From contig JAUHYS010000027.1 of assembly GCA_030426445.1 (NCBI GenBank), forward strand, positions 1 to 13,461: a DNA stretch of 13,461 nt, written 5' to 3'. Source of the stretch: a bacterium. Lineage in GTDB: Bacteria; UBA10199; DSSB01. This document shows positions 1 to 6,794 of this stretch, one piece after another. Under the pieces are notes generated by a model that was given only the letters and a program-made list of their open reading frames with translations, ran no database searches and was not told the origin of the DNA. Position 1 is the stretch's first letter, and the number at the start of each line of letters is the position of its first letter. The position numbers and the translations under genes are program-made.

Positions 1-518
1 TCTACATATTTTGGCAATGATTTTTCAATTTTTGGTTTTTTAATTTTTTCAATTGGGTTGCTGTCGGTATACCTTCTACTAAGAGCATACTTGAAAACTT
101 GGTCTAAAGCGCAGAGAAGAAGTCTTATTGTATTTGGCTTATAATTTTTTGAGTTGCAGAAGTGAATGATTTCGTCTTCAGTTATTTTATAAAACTTTCT
201 TTTACCGAAGAGTCCGGATGCAGGACTTGTCTCTCTGCAAAATCTATCAAGCCGACTAGCTTCCCTTTCTATTGTATACGGTTTTTTAGACATTTTGACT
301 TGATCAATATACTCTTCAACGAGTTCACTTAGAGTAATGTCAAGTGGAGAGATGGGACGGTTGAAACGCAAGTCATCTAAACTTTTTTCATATCGAGCGA
401 GTTCTAATAAAGCTTGTGCCTTTTTGATTTTTCCTAGCCTTATCCAAGATTTTCCTTTAATACTTTTGTCTATTATCCAGTAGACGCCTGTGTCTTTTCT
501 TTTGAAGATGTAAGCCAT
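1..518 (-). CDS. Tyrosine recombinase / phage-type integrase, N-terminal part (cut by window edge)
   Basis: This reading frame is open for 172 codons from the ATG at 518-516 to the window edge, so the C-terminus is missing. The fragment begins MAYIFKRKDTGVYWI, a basic amino-terminal segment like the arm-binding part of integrases. About residues 62-165 then resemble the helical SAM-like core-binding domain (LSELVEEYIDQVK, YTIEREASRLDRF, NTIRLLLCALDQVFKYAL, DSNPIEKIKKP). The Asn-Pro-Ile/Lys-Pro ending is typical of the stretch just before the catalytic domain. The R-H-R-Y catalytic residues would lie outside the window and cannot be checked. The start is fixed by an in-frame TAG at 530-528 with no other start codon between; no Shine-Dalgarno sequence is visible. 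Nine of 13 arginine codons are AGA/AGG, which is common in mobile-element genes. The gene points away from the nearby tRNA-Arg. Integrase identity is by motif recognition; it could be a remnant. Confidence 0.85.
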   Translation of the reverse strand, partial: MAYIFKRKDTGVYWIIDKSIKGKSWIRLGKIKKAQALLELARYEKSLDDLRFNRPISPLDITLSELVEEYIDQVKMSKKPYTIEREASRLDRFCRETSPASGLFGKRKFYKITEDEIIHFCNSKNYKPNTIRLLLCALDQVFKYALSRRYTDSNPIEKIKKPKIEKSLPKYV

Positions 519-573
519 GATTAGTTGCTATCAGGTTGCTGCTAGATTTTCAATAGTAATTGGGAATTTTAGA

Positions 574-600
574 TTGAATATAACTTATTGATTTTAAAAT
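574..600 (+). promoter_or_regulatory. Possible promoter of tRNA-Arg
   Basis: TTGAAT (574-579) and TAAAAT (595-600) resemble -35 and -10 boxes and lie just upstream of the tRNA, which would give a leader of about 8 nt. The 15-bp spacing is shorter than ideal and the region is AT-rich, so this is only a weak candidate. Confidence 0.25.
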
Positions 601-614
601 AGATTTTATTATTA

Positions 615-687
615 GCCCCCGTAGCTCAGGGGATAGAGCGACGGATTCCTAATCCGCAGGCCGCAAGTTCGATTCTTGCCGGGGGCA
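615..687 (+). tRNA. tRNA-Arg (anticodon CCT)
   Basis: The sequence folds into a complete cloverleaf. The 7-bp acceptor stem is GCCCCCG/CGGGGGC (615-621 with 680-686), with discriminator A at 687. The D stem is GCTC/GAGC (624-627 with 636-639). The anticodon loop TTCCTAA (646-652) carries CCT at 648-650, which reads AGG arginine codons. The T arm is GCAAG-TTCGATT-CTTGC (663-679). CCA is not encoded. One oddity is an A-C mismatch at the bottom pair of the anticodon stem (641 with 657, positions 27-43). A minus-strand integrase starts 97 bp upstream, which fits the usual use of tRNA genes as integration sites, although here the integrase lies on the 5' side. Confidence 0.95.
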
Positions 688-836
688 GTTTATCCAATTC
701 ATTTTTTCAAAAAATTAACTCTTTTCAATCATATAAAAAAGGCTCATAATAGAATAGTAGTCATATAAGCGTTATCCATCTAAACTTTATAATGACGATT
801 TAAAGCAGGAGTTTTGAATAGGAATAAAGGCGGGTT

Positions 837-3587
837 ATGCGTTTTAGGAGCATACGTGCTAAACTATTACTCATATTAGGGGTTATATTAGGCCTTGCGA
901 TTATAATATCCACCTATATTTTTTCTAATCTAGTGGTGGATTCCTATTACCTGAAGTACTCCGAAATTGCTGCTGAACTAGCTAGGGAACTTTCTTACGA
1001 CATTAAACAAGATATTCAGAAAAAAGAATCGGGTCCACTTATCTTTCAAATTGCTGGTACTACATCCGCAGAGGGCGTGGAATATGTCATTATTTATGAT
1101 GAAAAAGGTAAGTTACTTGTTAATTCAGGAGCGAACATTTTAGAGACAACAGCTCTAAGCCCTGAAGATATGGGATATAAAGAAGCTCATTTTACACAAA
1201 TCATGAGTCTCGATAAAAAAGAGATCCTCAACCTTGTATGGCCGGTTAGAGGAGACATAAGCCAAGGAGTTATAGAGGAAGAAGTACTTTTTGGAGGTGG
1301 AGGAGACCAAGTAGAGGCACCGATTATTGGTTATGTAAGAGTGGGAATGGATCTCGAAAGAGTTAAGGCCTCCGTTGCTGAGGCTATCACCCGAATTGTT
1401 TTGATTGCTGCGGGTATTTTTATTCTAGCCACTTTACTTTTAGTTGCTTCAATCTTTTATTTATTTTCTCCAATTAAAAACTTAATGGTTGGCGTTAAGC
1501 GTATTTCGCAAGGAGATAGAAACTTCCAGTTACCTATTCGGGGAAAAGATGAACTTTCTCAGCTTTCTCATGGCTTCAATAATATGATTAAAGATTTAAA
1601 TCAAACGACGGTTTCAAAAGACTATGTCTCCAATGTTTTGCAATCCATGCACGAAGCGCTTCTAGTCATAGGTTCTGATTTAAAAATACAAACTCTTAAT
1701 TTAGCAGCAAAGAATTTACTAGGCTACTCTGAAGAGGAACTCAAAGGTCGTTTAGCAGAAGTTATCTTTGTTAAAGGAAAGAAAAGCATCGCGTTAGAAA
1801 AACTAAAGACGAAAGATTTGAATAAGAGTTGGGAAGACGAATTGCTAACTAAGGAAGGCGAAAAGATTGATGTGCTGTTTTCTAGTGCCCCTATCTATGA
1901 TCAGACGACACAAAAGGAGTCTTTTGTTTGTGTTGCGCAAGATATCAGTGAAAGAAAGGAGGCTGAAGAGCAAATGCGTGAGGCCAAGGAGACAGCTGAG
2001 GAAATGAACCGCATGAAAAGCCAGTTTTTAGCGAATATCAGCCACGAAATCAGAACACCTATGAATGGAATTATTGGTATGACGGAGTTGACTTTGACAA
2101 GCTCACTCACTCCTGAGCAAAGGGAAAATTTAGAAATTGTAAAAAGCTCTTCTGTACAAATGATGGATTTAATTAATGAGATACTAGATTTTTCAAAACT
2201 AGAATCAGGGAAATTCCAATTAATATTGGATGAGTTTAGTTTGCATGAATTGCTTGAAGGAGTCATGAAAAATTTGGCTTTTGGAGCTCATCAGAAAGGA
2301 TTAGACTTTGCTTATGAGGTGACTCCAGGAATTGATGAGTTTTATTATGGCGATGAAAATAGAATTCGTCAAATTTTGGTAAATTTAATAGGGAATGCTA
2401 TCAAATTTACCACAACAGGTTCTGTAGTGTTAAAAGTCTCGGAGGAAAGCACTGCGGATAGCTCAGTGCAAAACCAAAAAAAGATCCACTTTATGGTCAA
2501 GGATACTGGGATTGGAATTAGTTCATCAAAGCAAAAGAAAATATTTGATGCTTTTTCTCAAGCAGATGGATCGATGACGCGTCAATATGGAGGAACAGGC
2601 TTAGGCCTGACAATATCTTCACAGTTGATTGCAATGATGGGAGGAGAGATTTGGGTCAATAGTGAGTTAAATAAGGGAAGTGAGTTTCATTTTACACTTA
2701 ATTTAATGTCTACTCAAAAAAATGTAGAAAGAAGCAAGGATGCGATGGCTCATCACTCCACATTTCATAATTTAAAGGTGAAGGTGCTTGATAAAAGTCA
2801 AGTCCATCGACAAGCTATCGAAGCGTTTTTTAATAACTGGCATTTAAAAGGAGAGTTTTATGAAAACTTTGAAACATTTTCATTAAAGTTAAATGAGATT
2901 CGGAAAGCAGAATACGAGAAAGAAATTTTTCTTCTTGATGCGAATACCTTGCGTGAAACAAGTGAGCAATCTTTGATCCAACTTTTAGAAAAAAAGACTG
3001 AACAAGAGTCTTATATTATAATGATAGCTTCGACCCACTCAGAAATGGATAAAAAGAAATTTACTAAGTTAGGCTTTAGTCACTTTGTTTTTAAGCCCAT
3101 TCGACAATCAGATCTATTAAATCAACTTTTGCAAATCGTCAAGCCAGGCTATTATTCTTATGGTACAAAAATAGAAGCTATAGGAGGTTCCCCCAGTGAT
3201 GATCAATTGAAGTGTTTAAAAGTTTTATTAGTTGAGGATAACCCTACTAATCAAAAAGTGGCTGTAGGTATTTTAAAAAAGAAGAAGTATGAGGTTACTA
3301 TCGCTCAGAATGGAAAAGAAGCCGTAGATCTTTTTAATAAGAAACATTATGACCTTATTCTGATGGATATACAGATGCCGTTAATGAATGGTTATGAAGC
3401 AACCAAAGAGATTAGAAAGCAGGAATACAGCACGGGTACTCATATTCCTATTATAGGGGTGACCGCTCATGCGATGAAATCAGATGTAGAGCAGTGTTTA
3501 GCTGTTGGTATGGATTGTCATGTTAGCAAACCTATTGAAGCGGGGCCGCTTTATGATACTATTGAAAAATTTTTTCCTTATAAATAA
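837..3587 (+). CDS. Membrane hybrid sensor histidine kinase (HAMP-PAS-HisKA-HATPase-REC-REC)
   Basis: This is an inner-membrane sensor kinase with a BarA-like layout. A transmembrane helix spans about residues 9-31, a periplasmic sensor region about 32-184 and a second helix about 186-210. A HAMP linker (about 210-258), a PAS domain (about 262-372) and a short coiled coil (about 372-395) follow. The dimerisation/phosphoacceptor domain carries ISHEIRTPMNG, with His403 as the autophosphorylated residue. The ATPase domain shows N-box N516/N520, DTGIG at 556-560, the F box near 570-573 and GGTGLGL at 585-591. Residues about 646-765 form a receiver-like domain that keeps Asp701 and Lys753 but only one acidic-pocket residue. 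The C-terminal receiver is canonical: Glu800/Asp801, Asp844, Thr876, Lys898. No HPt domain or partner regulator is nearby, so the phosphorelay must finish elsewhere. A TATAAT lies at 788-793 without a clear -35. The start follows an AAAGGCGGG ribosome site. The ligand is unknown; the downstream receptor and binding protein are candidates for the same pathway. Confidence 0.93.
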   Translation: MRFRSIRAKLLLILGVILGLAIIISTYIFSNLVVDSYYLKYSEIAAELARELSYDIKQDIQKKESGPLIFQIAGTTSAEGVEYVIIYDEKGKLLVNSGANILETTALSPEDMGYKEAHFTQIMSLDKKEILNLVWPVRGDISQGVIEEEVLFGGGGDQVEAPIIGYVRVGMDLERVKASVAEAITRIVLIAAGIFILATLLLVASIFYLFSPIKNLMVGVKRISQGDRNFQLPIRGKDELSQLSHGFNNMIKDLNQTTVSKDYVSNVLQSMHEALLVIGSDLKIQTLNLAAKNLLGYSEEELKGRLAEVIFVKGKKSIALEKLKTKDLNKSWEDELLTKEGEKIDVLFSSAPIYDQTTQKESFVCVAQDISERKEAEEQMREAKETAEEMNRMKSQFLANISHEIRTPMNGIIGMTELTLTSSLTPEQRENLEIVKSSSVQMMDLINEILDFSKLESGKFQLILDEFSLHELLEGVMKNLAFGAHQKGLDFAYEVTPGIDEFYYGDENRIRQILVNLIGNAIKFTTTGSVVLKVSEESTADSSVQNQKKIHFMVKDTGIGISSSKQKKIFDAFSQADGSMTRQYGGTGLGLTISSQLIAMMGGEIWVNSELNKGSEFHFTLNLMSTQKNVERSKDAMAHHSTFHNLKVKVLDKSQVHRQAIEAFFNNWHLKGEFYENFETFSLKLNEIRKAEYEKEIFLLDANTLRETSEQSLIQLLEKKTEQESYIIMIASTHSEMDKKKFTKLGFSHFVFKPIRQSDLLNQLLQIVKPGYYSYGTKIEAIGGSPSDDQLKCLKVLLVEDNPTNQKVAVGILKKKKYEVTIAQNGKEAVDLFNKKHYDLILMDIQMPLMNGYEATKEIRKQEYSTGTHIPIIGVTAHAMKSDVEQCLAVGMDCHVSKPIEAGPLYDTIEKFFPYK

Positions 3588-3665
3588 ATGTAAATAAGAA
3601 AGAGACCTTCTAAAACTTTTTCAGTTTAATTTTATAAAAAGCGTTTAAATTTCTTGTACTTTTTC

Positions 3666-3694
3666 TTGTCATTAAAAAAAAATATCATTAAAAT
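3666..3694 (+). promoter_or_regulatory. Sigma-70-like promoter for the TonB-dependent receptor gene
   Basis: TTGTCA (3666-3671) and TAAAAT (3689-3694) each match five of six consensus positions and are separated by 17 bp, the optimal spacing. They lie in the AT-rich gap between the kinase and receptor genes. Transcription would start near 3701, leaving a 5' untranslated region of about 110 nt. I saw no convincing Fur box or known riboswitch in it. Confidence 0.5.
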
Positions 3695-3798
3695 ATGTTA
3701 TTTAAATAATTAAGAAAAAAAGATGGACAAAAAGCCTGTTAGATACTGAGTTCGTAATTTTTTCTTAAATTGAGTCCTCTTTAGAAATAAATCAGCAC

Positions 3799-3804
3799 AG
3801 GGGG
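3799..3804 (+). promoter_or_regulatory. Ribosome binding site that decides the receptor start
   Basis: AGGGGG lies 5 nt before the ATG at 3810. It overlaps the alternative in-frame GTG at 3804, which has no ribosome site of its own. This favours 3810 as the true start. Confidence 0.65.
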
Positions 3805-3809
3805 TGTTC

Positions 3810-5759
3810 ATGCTGTGTAAAATATTAAAGGGTATTTTAACTTTACTACTTCTATTTTCTATTTCTTTTCAAGTTATTGCCGAGACGGACACTGGATCTG
3901 CAGTTGATGAAGAAGCTCAAGTTGAACAATTACTTTGGGGTGATGCAAAGATTACTTCAGCTGCAAAGAGAGAACAGACAATTAAAGAAGTCGGGAACTC
4001 AATTAGTATTATAACGCGAGAGGATATCGTGGCATCAGGTGCGACTTCTTTGCCGGAGTTATTTGCTTTTGTACCTGGTGTACAACTATTCTATAGAAAT
4101 GCCAATGAACCTGAAGTATCCATTCGAGGTCTTCCTAAACAATACTCCTCCAAAATTTTAGTATTAGTCGATGGTGTAAGTGTCTACTCACCTTTCACAA
4201 GTGGAGTTTTCTGGTATAGTCTTCCTGTGACTGTGGATTCCATTGAGAGAATTGAAATTATTCGTGGGCCTTCTTCAGTACTATATGGTGCCAACGCTTT
4301 TTTTGGTGTGATTAATATTATCACTCGACAACCCGAGGACATGAAGGGAGTTGAGGTTAAGGTCTATGGAGGTAACTTGGGGCATTACGGAGCTGCCAGT
4401 ACTTTGCTCTATCCAGTAGGTGATAAAGCACATTTTCGTTTTTCCGGAGAATACTTCCAGTCAAAGGGTTATGGAGATGATAATGGAGAAGGCATTGATG
4501 ACGACGCCATTACAGGAACTTTTATGGCAGATGGTTTCTTGAAAGTAAACGAAAGTTCAGACTTACAACTTGGACTATGGTATCGTCGGAGTAAAAACGA
4601 ATTACCGACAAATAATATTCTACCAGCGGCAAGAGTATACAGCGATAATATTTATGCGAGAGGAAAATTTACGACTCATTTTAATGACTCCAATCTGTTT
4701 ACGGTCTCTAGCTTTTTTAATAAACGTCTAGTGAGAACACCCGACCAGCCGGGAGTATTAAATGCCAACCAGACCACTGAAGTTGAGTTAAGGCTGGAGC
4801 ACTTATGGACATGGCGCAATAAAAATTATTTAACCGTGGGAACGGATTATCGTTATAATGGACTGAGTGATACTACTTTACTTGAACCAAGCTTTGATAG
4901 TCAAATTCCTTTGCATATGGCGAGTTTTTACATCAATGATGAATTTAAACCTCTTGATAATGTGATTTTAACGGGAGGGGCCCGTTATGATTATGATAGT
5001 TTTTCAGATCATAATTGGTCAGCTAGATTTAATATCAGTTACCTCCCGCACCCTAATCATGTGGTTCGTGCTTCAGTCGCCCGTGGTTTTCGTAATATCA
5101 ACTATTATGAAGAACGTGGAGAGGACACTTTCCCATTTGGTCCTGCTCAAGTGATTTTTCAAGGTGATCCAAACTTAGAACCTGAAACTATGATTGGAGC
5201 TGAATTGGGTTATCTAGGTAATTTTTTAAATGGTCGCTTAAGGCTAAATTTTGATTTTTACTATAATAATGTCAATGACTTGATATTATTGGAACTTAGC
5301 CCCTTAGGCCCTACAGAATTTCTCTTCCATCCTGTTAATGTGGGTGATGTGAATATTTATGGAATCGAATATGGGGTGAAGTATCGAGTCTTTGATTGGT
5401 GGGATTTTACTTTTGATCACTCATTTTTACATCAAAGCAATGACGTTGCGGGACGTGGGCCATCTCACATGATTAACATAGGCAATCGCTTTAATACAAA
5501 AGTTGGTTTTTCAGCAAATGTCGCTTTTAATTGGATGAGTGATTATCGTGTTGTTAACGTTGGTGCCGCGACTTTTCGTGAAAATGAAGATCTTTTTAGG
5601 CTAGATGTACGTCTTGCCCAAAAATTCTTAAAAGACAAACTTGAATTTGCTGTTATTGGTCAGGGAATAGTCGATTATCCTAGAATCGAGTTTGAGGATA
5701 CTCTACGCACAGACCGACGTATTTTTGGAATGTTGACTTATTATGGTACAAAAAAATAG
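3810..5759 (+). CDS. TonB-dependent outer-membrane receptor
   Basis: The 649-residue product is an outer-membrane beta-barrel with a plug domain, for TonB-energised import of a scarce ligand. A signal peptide (residues 1-24) has a cleavage motif VIA-ET. Residues about 45-175 form the plug, with the family patterns AAKREQTIKEVGNSISIIT, SGATSLPELFAFVPGVQ, VSIRGL, LVLVDGVSVY, ERIEIIRGPSSVLYGANAF and GVINIIT. The rest is barrel, including the late motif RGFRNINYYEE, then FQGDPNLEPE, usual in the C-terminal half. No clear separate TonB box is visible; the ITSAAKR stretch (48-54) may play that part. The extreme C-terminus ends YYGTKK rather than in the usual terminal aromatic residue. The plug wording resembles receptors often found with sensor kinases or with periplasmic proteins of unknown ligand, rather than classic siderophore or B12 receptors. 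Translation starts at the ATG preceded by AGGGGG; a GTG 6 nt upstream is the alternative. The next gene is a periplasmic binding protein. Confidence 0.92.
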   Translation: MLCKILKGILTLLLLFSISFQVIAETDTGSAVDEEAQVEQLLWGDAKITSAAKREQTIKEVGNSISIITREDIVASGATSLPELFAFVPGVQLFYRNANEPEVSIRGLPKQYSSKILVLVDGVSVYSPFTSGVFWYSLPVTVDSIERIEIIRGPSSVLYGANAFFGVINIITRQPEDMKGVEVKVYGGNLGHYGAASTLLYPVGDKAHFRFSGEYFQSKGYGDDNGEGIDDDAITGTFMADGFLKVNESSDLQLGLWYRRSKNELPTNNILPAARVYSDNIYARGKFTTHFNDSNLFTVSSFFNKRLVRTPDQPGVLNANQTTEVELRLEHLWTWRNKNYLTVGTDYRYNGLSDTTLLEPSFDSQIPLHMASFYINDEFKPLDNVILTGGARYDYDSFSDHNWSARFNISYLPHPNHVVRASVARGFRNINYYEERGEDTFPFGPAQVIFQGDPNLEPETMIGAELGYLGNFLNGRLRLNFDFYYNNVNDLILLELSPLGPTEFLFHPVNVGDVNIYGIEYGVKYRVFDWWDFTFDHSFLHQSNDVAGRGPSHMINIGNRFNTKVGFSANVAFNWMSDYRVVNVGAATFRENEDLFRLDVRLAQKFLKDKLEFAVIGQGIVDYPRIEFEDTLRTDRRIFGMLTYYGTKK

Positions 5760-5911
5760 ACGCATTGAGTTATCTATATTCTCAGAGCTGTATTGTTGTT
5801 CAGAGGTAGCTGTGGTATATGTTAATGTGGTGAACTAGTATGTTATCTTTCAAAAATATTTTAGCTAAGCGCAGTCATAAAGTCCTTAGTTAAGAGATTA
5901 GGCGTCTGCTT

Positions 5912-6790
5912 ATGAAGTTTTTAAGAACAGCTCTCGTTGTCATATTTTTTGGTTTCTATCTTTTAATTTCTCAGAATGCATTTGCAACTAAAATTTGTAT
6001 CCTTAGGGGTTTTGATTTCTCCATTTATGATGAGGTTGTATCTTCTTTTAAAGGAGAGCTTCGAAGTTGGGATTTAGTTTGTGATCTTGTTCTAAAAAAT
6101 AATCAAAGTTCAGTTGGTTCTTCTCTTAGGAAGAGCTCTCCTGACGTTGTTTTAGCACTGGGTAATAGTGCTGTAAGTTATATGGAACAAAATTTTCCTA
6201 ATATTCCTGTTGTCTATGGAATGGCAAAAAATGTGGAAGCCAAACAAAATAAATCAGGTATTAGTATTGAAATTCCTTTTGAAAAACAATTACAGTTAGT
6301 GAGAAAGGCATCTAATTCTCTAAATAGAATAGGTATTATTTATTCGGTAAAAAATATTTCCAAAGCTCAAGAGTTCATTAGTTCGGCCAAAAGATATGGT
6401 ATATTGGTAAACTCTCATGCCGTTTCAAGCCCTCAGGAAGTGATTAAAATTCTCCCTAAATTACGCAATGAAGATTTATTTTGGATTTTGCTAGATGAGG
6501 GTGTCCTGACGGTAAAGAATCGAGATGAGATTTTAGAATTAGCTAATAAACTAGAATTAAAAACCTATGCTTTTTCTCCAGTATATTTAAAAGGTCCTTA
6601 TGGTGCAGACTTAAGTGTCTCTATTAGCTGGAGTAGTTATGGAAAACAAATAGCACGATTAGCAAAAAAAATGAGAGAACGCCCCCAACAAACCCATCCA
6701 ATTGAAGAGCCACTTGACGTTAGAGTTTATATGAAAAAGGGACGTATCGGTTTAAACTATAACACAGCAAATGTTATTTTAGTGCCGTAG
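5912..6790 (+). CDS. Periplasmic substrate-binding protein, ABC_sub_bind-like
   Basis: This 292-residue exported protein has a signal peptide (1-26, cleavage after AFA). Two alpha/beta lobes follow, in the pattern of the ABC_sub_bind (PF04392) family. Lobe one has DVVLALGNSAVSYM (78-91) and NIPVVYGMAKN (97-107). Next come GISIEIPFEKQLQLVRKA (116-133) and the hinge-like RIGIIYS (139-145). Lobe two has LFWILLDEGVLTV (189-201) and then GADLSVSISWSSYGKQIA (231-248). There is no lipobox, so it is probably soluble in the periplasm. It lies 152 bp after the receptor gene on the same strand; its ribosome site is weak (TTAGGCG). No permease or ATPase gene accompanies it, so it may deliver its ligand to an unlinked transporter or act as a ligand sensor for the nearby kinase. 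The ligand is not identifiable. Its stop codon is 4 bp from the end of the convergent ptsI gene. Confidence 0.75.
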   Translation: MKFLRTALVVIFFGFYLLISQNAFATKICILRGFDFSIYDEVVSSFKGELRSWDLVCDLVLKNNQSSVGSSLRKSSPDVVLALGNSAVSYMEQNFPNIPVVYGMAKNVEAKQNKSGISIEIPFEKQLQLVRKASNSLNRIGIIYSVKNISKAQEFISSAKRYGILVNSHAVSSPQEVIKILPKLRNEDLFWILLDEGVLTVKNRDEILELANKLELKTYAFSPVYLKGPYGADLSVSISWSSYGKQIARLAKKMRERPQQTHPIEEPLDVRVYMKKGRIGLNYNTANVILVP

Positions 6791-6794
6791 AAAA

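Noticed and set aside
696..714. T-run/A-run hairpin after the tRNA as a terminator
   Set aside because: The stem has only A-T pairs and a loop of one or two bases; it would not be stable.
1901..2266. 121-codon open frame on the minus strand within the kinase gene
   Set aside because: It is complementary to the conserved HisKA region of the kinase and shows no protein family character.
3670..3720. AT-rich stretch before the receptor gene as a possible Fur box
   Set aside because: It has A/T triplets but no match to the symmetric GATAAT-type core; base composition explains the resemblance.
5840..5893. 17-codon open frame (MLSFKNILAKRSHKVLS) upstream of the binding-protein gene
   Set aside because: It is very short, has only a weak GTGGTG ribosome site and no recognisable features; chance is the simplest explanation.
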